Below are positions 47,801-59,700 of a stretch of DNA of 64,000 bases, piece after piece; position 1 is the first letter of the stretch; every line of letters starts with the position of its first letter. The position numbers were made by a program, and so were the translations under genes. The notes beneath the pieces were generated by a model. It was not told the DNA's origin. It did no database searches and saw only the letters and a program-made list of their open reading frames with translations. The stretch spans positions 24,796,949 through 24,860,948 of the forward strand of contig NC_135553.1 of NCBI RefSeq assembly GCF_964340395.1, in the 5' to 3' direction. This DNA is from Glandiceps talaboti. Lineage: Eukaryota > Hemichordata > Enteropneusta > Spengelidae.

Positions 47801-50800
47801 CAGTGGTGGTACTCACTTGGGTGGATTTGTATGATAGAATGGATTGACAGCTATAAGATCAGTGGTGGTACTCACTTGGGTGGATTTGTATGATAGAATG
47901 GATTGACAGCTATAAGATCAGTGGTAGTACTCACTTGGGTGGATTTGTATGATAGAATGGATTGACAGCTATAAGATCAGTGGTGGTACTCACTTGGGTG
48001 GATTTGTATGATAGAATGGATTGACAGCTATAAGATCAGTGGTGGTACTCACTTGGGTGGATTTGTATGATAGAATGGATTGACAGCTATAAGATCAGTG
48101 GTGGTACTCACTTGGGTGGATTTGTATGATAGAATGGATTGACAGCTATAAGATCAGTGGTGGTACTTACTTGGGTGGATTTGTATGATAGAATGGATTG
48201 ACATCTATAAGATCAGTGGTGGTACTTACTTGGGTGGATTTGTATGATAGAATGGATTGACAGCTATAAGATCAGTGGTAGTACTCACTTGGGTGGATTT
48301 GTATGATAGAATGGATTGACAGCTATAAGATCAGTGGTGGTACTTACTTGGGTGGATTTGTGTGATAGAATGGATTGACAGCTATAAGATCAGTGGTGGT
48401 ACTCACTTGGGTGGATTTGTATGATAGAATGGATTGACAGCTATAAGATCAGTGGTAGTACTCACTTGGGTGGATTTGTATGATAGAATGGATTGACAGC
48501 CATAAGATCAGTGGTGGTACTTACTTGGGTGGATTTGTGTGATAGAATGGATTGACAGCTATAAGATCAGTGGTAGTACTCACTTGGGTGGATTTGTATG
48601 ATAGAATGGATTGACAGCTATAAGATCAGTGGTGGTACTCACTTGGGTGGATTTGTATGATAGAATGGATTGACAGCTATAAGATCAGTGGTGGTACTTA
48701 CTTGGGTGGATTTGTATGATAGAATGGATTGACAGCTATAAGATCAGTGGTGGTACTTACTTGGGTGGATTTGTATGATAGAATGGATTGACAGCTATAA
48801 GATCAGTGGTGGTACTTACTTGGGTGGATTTGTATGGTAGAATGGATTGACAGCTATAAGATCAGTGGTGGTACTTACTTGGGTGGATTTGTATGATAGA
48901 ATGGATTGACAGCCATAAGATCAGTGGTGGTACTCACTTGGGTGGATTTGTATGATAGAATGGATTGATAGCCATAAGATCAGTGGTAGTACTCACTTGG
49001 GTGGATTTGTATGATAGAATGGATTGACAGCTATAAGATCAGTGGTGGTACTCACTTGGGTGGATTTGTATGATAGAATGGATTGACAGCTATAAGATCA
49101 GTGGTAGTACTCACTTGGGTGGATTTGTATGATAGAATGGATTGACAGCTATAAGATCAGTGGTGGTACTTACTTGGGTGGATTTGTATGATAGAATGGA
49201 TTGATAGCCATAAGATCAGTGGTAGTACTCACTTGGGTGGATTTGTATGATAGAATGGATTGACAGCTATAAGATCAGTGGTGGTACTCACTTGGGACTC
49301 ACTTGGGTGGATTTGTATGATAGAATGGATTGACAGCTATAAGATCAGTGGTGGTACTTACTTGGGTGGATTTGTATGATAGAATGGATTGACAGCTATA
49401 AGATCAGTGGTGGTACTCACTTGGGTGGATTTGTATGATAGAATGGATTGACAGCTATAAGATCAGTGGTGGTACTCACTTGGGTGGATTTGTATGATAG
49501 AATGGATTGACAGCTATAAGATCAGTGGTGGTACTTACTTGGGTGGATTTGTATGATAGAATGGATTGACAGCTATAAGATCAGTGGTGGTACTTACTTG
49601 GGTGGATTTGTATGATAGAATGGATTGACAGCTATAAGATCAGTGGTGGTACTTACTTGGGTGGATTTGTATGATAGAATGGATTGACAGCTATAAGATC
49701 AGTGGTGGTACTTACTTGGGTGGATTTGTATGATAGAATGGATTGACAGCTATAAGATCAGTGGTGGTACTTACTTGGGTGGATTTGTATGATAGAATGG
49801 ATTGACAGCTATAAGATCAGTGGTGGTACTCACTTGGGTGGATTTGTATGATAGAATGGATTGACAGCTATAAGATCAATGGTGGTACTTACTTGGGTGG
49901 ATTTGTGTGATAGAATGGATTGACAGCTATAAGATCAGTGGTGGTACTTACTTGGGTGGATTTGTGTGATAGAATGGATTGACAGCTATAAGATCAGTGG
50001 TGGTACTTACTTGGGTGGATTTGTATGATAGAATGGATCGACAGCTATAAGATCAGTGGTGGTACTTACTTGGGTGGATTTGTATGATAGAATGGATTGA
50101 CAGCTATAAGATCAGTGGTGGTACTTACTTGGGTGGATTTGTGTGATAGAATGGATTGACAGCTATAAGATCAGTGGTAGTACTCACTTGGGTGGATTTG
50201 TATGATAGAATGGATTGACAGCTATAAGATCAGTGGTAGTACTCACTTGGGTGGATTTGTATGATAGAATGGATTGACAGCTATAAGATCAGTGGTGGTA
50301 CTTACTTGGGTGGATTTGTGTGATAGAATGGATTGACAGCTATAAGATCAGTGGTGGTACTTACTTGGGTGGATTTGTATGATAGAATGGATTGATAGCC
50401 ATAAGATCAGTGGTGGTACTCACTTGGGTGGATTTGTATGATAGAATGGATTGACAGCTATAAGATCAGTGGTGGTACTTACTTGGGTGGATTTGTATGA
50501 TAGAATGGATTGACAGCTATAAGATCAGTGGTGGTACTCACTTGGGTGGATTTGTATGATAGAATGGATTGACAGCTATAAGATCAGTGGTAGTACTCAC
50601 TTGGGTGGATTTGTATGATAGAATGGATTGATAGCTATAAGATCAGTGGTGGTACTTACTTGGGTGGATTTGTATGATAGAATGGATTGACAGCTATAAG
50701 ATCAGTGGTGGTACTTACTTGGGTGGATTTGTATGATAGAATGGATTGACATCTATAAGATCAGTGGTGGTACTTACTTGGGTGGATTTGTATGATAGAA

Positions 50801-53800
50801 TGGATTGACAGCTATAAGATCAGTGGTGGTACTTACTTGGGTGGATTTGTATGATAGAATGGATTGACAGCTATAAGATCAGTGGTGATACTTACTTGGG
50901 TGGATTTGTGTGATAGAACGGATTGACAGCTATAAGATCAGTGGTGGTACTTACTTGGGTGGATTTGTATGATAGAATGGATTGACAGCTATAAGATCAG
51001 TGGCTTCTTCATCATTGACAAGTAATTTTGCGGACAGATTGATCAGCCAAGGATTCATCTCATAGTTCTACAACAGAGAAATGTGAAAAAAAGATGTCAT
51101 ATTGACAGAAATATATAGACAAACTCTCTACTGATGATACAAGAAGTTTCTCTTTTCTTTCCTCTTCTTCAGTTGTCTTTCAGATTTAATGTCTACAGAA
51201 ATCTACTATGATCACAGACAACCATGATGTGATACAAGTCTTAAGTTTCTCATTTGTCACAATGGATTCTCCCTTTATCTATACAAACTACCATGGCTTC
51301 AATTTGATGCAATTTTGTGGACAAACGACCTGAATTTAGAGAAGTTGATAATCTATATTTTGATTCAAATCAAGATTTCCACAATATGAAAATGGACATA
51401 TTGACACGTTCTCTATCATAAATCGACAAGAATTCAGAAGTCAATAACATGTACTTTTGACTCAATTCAAAGGTTCCACTTGAAAATGGGTATACTGAAT
51501 CGTTCTCTAATACAAATGTGCAAGAATTCAGAAATAGATATTGTATTTTTGATTTAAGTCAAGATTTCAACATGAAAATGGACAGATTACAAAAATCAGA
51601 TGAAAATAGACAGATTACAAAAATCAGATGAAAATGGACAGATTACAAAAATCAGATTACAACAAGGGATTTCTGTCTGAAAGTGGTCATAATTATAAAA
51701 TTCTCTATCATAAATTAGCAAGAATTCAGAAGTTGATTACATATATTTTTGATTCAAGTTAAAGATTTCCCTATGAAAATTAAGGTACAGGTGATCAATT
51801 CCTTCCAATGGAGATTGATAGTTTTAGCATACATACTACAGCAGCAAAGTGTTGGCTGTATCAAATTCTGATGTCTCTCTCTTGTCAGTGTAATTTTTCT
51901 TGTTGAGGGGGAGGAGCATCCCAATGAATTCTCAATATTAGCATGTAGCCTAAAGACATGCTAGAGGTTCAAAATAGAACAAGAAGGCTAATTTATTCTG
52001 ATGTTACACCCATAGTAATGTACAATGTATGTGTAGCGTGTGAAGCAGCTAGTCATGGTGTCAACCAAGAAATCAAAAGATAGTGAATTTTATGACATGC
52101 CTAGATGGTCAACTTCTATTTTAGGTAATGACAATTAAGGACCTGCAAAGTAACAACTAACTTTTCGTATGAAGTCCTGAAGTGATGTGATTGCCAGATC
52201 GGGATGACACTTACTGAGTGACTGTAAAAATCTTTTCAGATTATAATGACAAACATGAAAAATATGACAATGAAAGGGTGACATTGTTTATATAGCCCTC
52301 AAAATATACTTGATTGACACATCCAGTGTTTTGGTAAAGATTTGGAACATCATCATCAACAGAGAGGGAGAATTTGTCAATTAAAATTATACACTTTTCT
52401 CATAGTCATACGTCTAATCACAATGTTAGTGGAGAACCAAATTGTGAATGAAAATCTGTTACCAGCTAGACGACAAAACTAGATATCTTTAATACATAAA
52501 CCTAAATGACTTGACACCTGTGTCAGGTCACAGTCTGCAACCATGGTAACCATCTCATTTATTTTCGTCTGTTTGTCATTGCTATGGAAATTATCAATCA
52601 ATTTACCACAGATTGGATCTAGTTATATCTTTCTCGAAATTTTTTTTTCTTCCTATCTTCTAAGGAATCACTGTAAAAGTAGCCCACATGCCGATATAAT
52701 ATTTATATAGATGTCATTTTCTGTTATCAATAACAAATGGTACATTTTCATCTTTTTTTTCTGATTACTTTTTGTTTGTTGTATCCATAAAGGAGGCCAA
52801 GTCATAAAAGATGACTTCTTGACCTTCTGGTGATAAAAGTCCACAATGTGGCATAAATATTACACATTATAACAATCTTATAGAGATAAGATTTTGATGA
52901 AATCGTCAATTTATGATACAACACAACAGTCAAGATTTCAACTTATTAAGACAGACACAGACCAAAACTATTGTTGTGACATCTTGATAATATATAACTA
53001 TAAATCGTTGCATCAATACAGTAAGGTCGTATCTGTCTATAAAATTGCATAGCAGATACAACCAATACTGCACTGACACAACGACATATGGACATTATTG
53101 TTTCAAATAGAGTGGCATTTCTAATGACATCCGTGACCTTGCAGTGTTCATTTTAGGGGACTTTCAATATATACTTTATCTTGGTTACAGGGAGATTGCT
53201 GCACAACAGAGGAACCACTATCACACACTTGTGTAATCTACCACATTGAACAATAGTAGTTTTACTTTGTGTCTATTTTAGTAAGGTGAAACCTCAATTG
53301 CCACTGTATCGATAGTCGTAATATGACCATCGGTACTTCAAATATCCATTCATTCTGTAAATGTCCACTGGCAGAGAATAAAAATCATTCTTCTGACCTA
53401 ATTACTGATGTGTGCAGAGAACATGTCAAGGCACAATTTTTTTTAAAGAGTAGATCAATTTTAAATGACCATTGTCTCTACGCATGCTTTGTTGAAGTTC
53501 TTAAAAGGACCATTTTAACACTTTTCCCACAATGCAGTGCTATTCACTGATTAAACCCATTTTACAATTAGACACTCACTATTTTGTGGAGTTAATTTCA
53601 TCTATTGTTAATTTTAAAACCAGGTAAAATTTATGAAGAATTCAGGATTCATTGTACATCACCGATCAAGTTTGAAAGCTGCACTAGCTGTAACTGGAAA
53701 ATTTTTAAAAAAACTGTTTTGGTGGAAATAATAACTTTAATACTCATAATACCATACCACCGTGAACAGTATTGAATCACCTGTAGGTAACTGTATTTTT

Positions 53801-56765
53801 GTAGCTGCAGTAAACATGACACAAAAAATCCAATCAAATAGTGATTTCTTGGTTGGTACCTAAAAATCAGTGTCCCTATGCGATCATGATTTCAGCTTGT
53901 TGCTGTATTACTTTTGGATAAAATTAACCCCTAATTAACATGTACAATGTCTAATTATTGGTATTTTAACAATTTTCAGTATATGGTTGATTGATCAAAA
54001 GTAATATTAAGTTAGAGCTAAAATTTTACATCTAATATCATATCTAAGTCACATAATATCAACCTTATAAAATACTCCAGGCACCAATGGCTGCATTCTC
54101 AGATATGGTGTAATTGCTGTGAATCGTACAATTTCAGGAAGAATCTTAAAATTTAATTTTCAGTGTATTAATTCACACCATCTGGTAAAAGTTTAAAGGT
54201 TTTCTTTCAAGTCTGAGTAAAGTGGGCTGTCAACTCCAAAGTTCACAGAATGTTATTTTTGCAAAAAATGTCTGACTGGAAAACTGAATTAATCAGGACA
54301 TTGAAACATAAAGGAAAACAAAACAAACTAACCTGAAATGCTGCAAACCATATCAACCAATCTAATCTGTAGTGGTATGGTGAGATCAAACATGGCCGCC
54401 TAGTAATATTTCCAGGTTTGCATTTGAACTCATATTCCAGCCACACAGCATTAGGATCATTGGGGTCATCACTTAATGTACCTTGTAAGATCACTTCTGT
54501 TCTCTCCTTGGTCACACTACAACAAAAGTAACATAAAAAAACCCTTTGAAGTAAAAATTCATTGATTGCTAAAATGTAGCCTGGGGACTTATTTTGGTGT
54601 TACTATCTCAAGAAACTTGGTGAAAGCTTTTTGAGATAATAACACCAAGAATGACTATTGGGCAATGTGTAAAGAATACAAGTTCAATATCAAATACCAC
54701 CAACATTTGTCTGGCGGCTATCCCTGGCATCAAATTTCAAGATCTCCCTTCTGAGTAGAGATTTGAAATTTGAAAATACTATGCTGAACATACAGCAATG
54801 CTAAAATTTAATTCATTACTGTAAACCAAACATGAACATATTCCTTGTATGTTGATAGCAGTTGATCAAATATAAAGTCAATCTGGTGGTGGTATATAAT
54901 GTTACTTCTTACCTTCCAAAGGCTCCATATGTGTTGACCAATCTTAGAGAATCAAATGATGTATTCATGGCTTGGTGAGTTGACAGCAGATTCTGCACGA
55001 CTGGGATACTAAGATATCCTATCAATATTCCTATACTAATGTTTAAAACCCTCCGTACATATACACCTGCAGAGAATAAGAACACAAATTTGGTGTTTAA
55101 TATATGCAAGAATTTGAGTTAATATATGGGTGTTTGTTTTGAGGAATTCAAGTCTGAGAGCCTATCTGAGCATTCTAGGTTCCTGGATAAGGAAATCATG
55201 AGTAAGCTATAAGGATGAAAGTTTGTGGTCCTCCTATACAAAAATGACTAAACTAAAATACAAATTTGCACACATCACACCCTATTCATTTAGTCCCATG
55301 TGGGATGTTGAGTACAGTATTATATAAATGGAGGAAGAGGGAGAGGAACGGAGGGGAGAGGAGGGGAGAGGGGGGAAGGGAGGGGAGGGAGGGGGAGACG
55401 AAAAAAGTTTATATTTCTATAATTACATTAGGTATTGTCTGATAGAAAGTATAATGTTATGGCTATGAGGTTGGTCTGAGATTTCAAGTCAAGGGAAATA
55501 AACTACATCAATGATAGCAATACAGTTGTACACTATTGTATGCTGTTTTCATCATTCACTGACTACTGTATTACTATCAACAACACGGTCTTACCAACTT
55601 GTTGACAAAAATACATACCATAGAGATTTTGTCTGCAGTGGTTTGATGCAATCAAAACAAAAAGTAAAGAGAATAGACTTGTTTCCTAATTGACATTTGT
55701 AATCGAAATGAAAATATCATTGAAATATGCAATGACAGTAATAAAGGTACTGAGAAGAACATCATATTATCTTTTACTTTAATAGTCAGGATTGAAAATT
55801 GAATTCGTAGAGATCACAAAACGTTTTCAATTTTCTTCTTGTATATCATATGTAATATGCTAACCCAAATAACGACGAGTAAGTACGATGAGAAATGATT
55901 CCCAAAGTTGAAGTCATTTTTAATACTGTAATACATCCTTACATACAAAGTTAATCAGTTGTAAATGTGCTTTGAGTCTCTTATGTTTTGAGGCAATCTA
56001 GCCACCACACTGTCACAGATTATTGGCTCCACACTGGATTAGTCTCAGACATGATTACAAGATATATTAGATTATATAAATGTATATCAAGGTAATAAAT
56101 AACAGTGGGTTTGACATGTCTGATATCAAAAATGTCAACCTTTCTCCACAGCCATAGATACAATTTGTTACTACATGTACAATATAAGACAACAAGCTAT
56201 AATTTGCACAATATTTTGGAGGTAAAGATGAAAAAAAAAATTTCTTTTAAAAATCACATTTTCATTTCTACGTTACAAAACAGTGATCTGGTCACTTTCT
56301 CTTCCAAACACTATCAAATACAAATCTGCATGCTGAGCAGTTTCAATAACGGTGGTCATCATGTAATGACATATTCTTCATCTACACATCCTTTGATAGA
56401 GACATCCTTACCAAATTTTGGACAAATCCAACATTAGTTTTGAGTTCAATGTTATTAACCAGAAGTGATATTTTTTTCAACTGATTAATTTGCATATCAA
56501 TGATGTCATAACTGCTAGAAAAATATTACCTAGACACCTTTACAAACATTATTACAAAATTTAAGATTAATCTGACAGGTAGTTGAGGTCATTTTTGTCT
56601 AAAACTATACTTTCTGACCAAAATTACAAATTTATTATGTAACTATTTTGATTTGAACAATTTCCCACATTGACATCCTAGTAACATCCCATCAAATACC
56701 AGGCTGAGATCAACTATAGCCAGGTAGTTTATAACTCAACTCTACACATATTCAAACAAACAGAC

Positions 56766-56798
<33 letters not shown>

Positions 56799-59700
56799 TA
56801 CATACAGACAGACAGACAGACAGACACTTCACCATGATTATAAAACTACTAAACCTACAGTTCAGTTGTGATTATAAAAATGGACACGTGTAAATTTTCC
56901 ATCATATTGTATTCTGTGATAACAAATACTTTAGTAGTGGAGGAAATATACAAATTGTCAATGAAACTCAACCTTTTTATGGCTGTTTTTATGGAAACAT
57001 GACTGTCAAAATTATTCTGAAATTAGTCATATACAGATGTAATGGTCTATTTATTAAATAATAAGGAACATTTCAAACTGTGATAAGTTCTTTTCTTTGG
57101 TCATTTCAACATTATCTTGTATTTCCACATGTAATGCTTAAAAACTATAGAAAACATTGTATTTGATATAAACTGTGTGACACACTTTCACCGTTTACTG
57201 TAGAATGTCAGCCTTAATGTCAACCATGTTGTTTTCTAGTTCTAATTGTCACCATGACGTGTACTAGACCTCACATCACCTCATATCATTTACACTTCTT
57301 GTTTTCATGTAAGATATATGATAACATCAAAACATTCTTAGAACTGTTTTTTTAAGAGGAAATAAAAAACTGTAAAGTTCCAAAGCACACTTCAGCCTAG
57401 CTACAATACAAGGTATTGAAATTCATGTAAGTTTACTACATTTGTTTGATTCCACAACCTGCTCCTTGCTTTATATGACTACACATCTACCCTATGTTGT
57501 AAATTATCTTACCAAATGCTGTTCTACAATGACCCCCCACCACCACCAACCCCCCCCCCCCCCACCACCCACCACCACCACCCATTTGAGAATGAATGTT
57601 CATGAACTCTTGGTTCATAGTAATATTGAGAAAATGAATTCTATTTACAGACTAAAACATTTTTCAAAAGACATATCCAAAATGTTCAGTGCTATTCTAT
57701 CAATAAAACATCTCCCCCATGTGAGAGTGAATGTTCATGTACTATCAGTGAGTCTATCTAGTATAGTATTGTCTCTCTACACTTTATTTTGTCAAGATGT
57801 CAGCCCACTGTAGTACATCCCTAATGATGCAGATTCGACATCAATGTAAATTTGAGATTTGCTTTCAAAACAAATGTTCTGTGAGGAGACATTTTCACTT
57901 GTATCTCCCCTGTATGTTTGTCTCTCCGTGTAACCCTTGGTGCTGTTCCTGCCACAAAACACCACCCTCTAAAATGACTGTCTCACTGTGTACCCTGGTG
58001 TACCTGTAGCCCTTGGTGCTGTTCCAGCCTCAAAACATCACCCCTCTGTAATGACTGTCTTACCCCATGTAGCCCTTGGTGCTGTTCCGGTTCTTTCCTC
58101 CCTCTGAATTTGTAGTACTTTATGTTTTGCCCAGCCAGGTGAATTTGAAAATAAGAATGCATAGAACTTGTCATCCAGACAGCAAAGTGAAGGTAGGATT
58201 GTCAACCAGTTTAAGAAACTCAAATTACCACTGATTATTAGAACTACCTACAGACAAAAAATAAATAATAAAGATGCGTGGAAAGGGAAGGCAACCTATG
58301 ATGTAATCACAAGTTGTTTGTCACAGCACCCTCAAAGTCCATGTACTCTTTTCCTTTGTTTTTATCCATTATTTTAAATCATGTAGTTTTTGGTCAGAGG
58401 ATTCATGGTTTCAACCCGTTTCTGTACAGCTTATGGATAGTATGATTAAAATGTACAATGTCAGATTTAGTGGTATTTTAATAATTTTCAGTGAATATAT
58501 TGTGTTTGATTGAAAAATGATACTCCAAGTTACACCAGTACAATGTTGAACATGGTGACAGATTCAAATCTAAGTTTTTGCTCAAGATTTAAACTTGCCA
58601 CTATACTTATACCTACAGATAATATTGACCACTAATTAGCAATTAAGGTACAATATATTTTTTGTAATAATTGACCAATTTTAAGTCAATATATCTTTGG
58701 TTATTTGATGAACAAAATATCCAAGTTGCAGCTGATGTAGGCTTAATGTGTCCGACATTTTAACGTGAACATATTTCTGTGTTTCACTAGGACAGGGTCA
58801 TAAATCCAATATTGACATAGTTTTTAGCCTCAGAATCATACAGATTAGATCATGCCATGTTTAAATCATTGACTTTGTGAGTAGATAAACCCTATCTCAC
58901 AGGTTTTCATAATAATCTTGGATGATGAGGTAGATGGAGAAATTTCATGTAACTATATCATCATTATTTTGAAAGTCAGACTTATATGTGACAAAGTTGT
59001 AAATTTAAAGTGAAATTCATCAACCCATTCACTACCCTGATCTTCATTCTCATGTGACTAAAATAATAAATAGATCCCATCAAAGTTTATTTGTATTTAC
59101 CTGGAAAAGTATTTGTAAGAGACCCCCTGTGATGATTGCTGGTCGCCATGGTATCCATAGAAAGAATGGTACTATCAATTCAATAAAATGATTGGTAAGA
59201 GTTTCAAATTTGTGGAAAATCTCAGGTTCTTGGTGCATATAGTAACTGATAGGGTTGGGTACTGGTTGCGTCTAGGAACAAAATAATAATATATAATAAC
59301 AACGTTAGTTTTTATATAAAGCTTTCCCAATTTATGCTCAAAGCACTTTACAATTATTACCCCTGTCTTGGAACTATAGCGGCACAACGGCCCTTTATAC
59401 TTCCTCAACTCCCTGGGGAGAATACAATCCATTGTAGCCTTTATAAGCACATAGGATTAAAGCATTCACATTGCAACCTCTATCCTACCAGGTCCCCAAA
59501 TATACAGCTGGGTTGACTAGGGTACACATATGATAAAAGCATTCACATTGCAACATCTATCCTACCAGGTCCCCAATTATACAGCTATATATTATATTCC
59601 AAATTATAAGATACATGATGGTAACTTGCACACTTGTAAGACGTAATTCAAAGACTAGAAACTTTCACTGTTACAGTTCAGTGACTAAGGTTGTTTAGAA

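Noticed and set aside
46213-51003. CRISPR-like array or tandem exons encoding a repeat protein
   Set aside because: There are no unique spacers; the whole 59-bp unit is repeated. It has no usable acceptor within the unit (the TTATAG is only 8 nt from a CTGAT), the frame has a stop in each unit and 59 is not a multiple of 3, so neither CRISPR nor a repeat-domain protein fits.
57983-58223. Minus-strand frames running past the exon end at 58064
   Set aside because: The frame continues through the GTAAGA donor into intron sequence that has no LMF similarity. The exon end at 58064 joins in phase with 55066 to give a normal LMF sequence.
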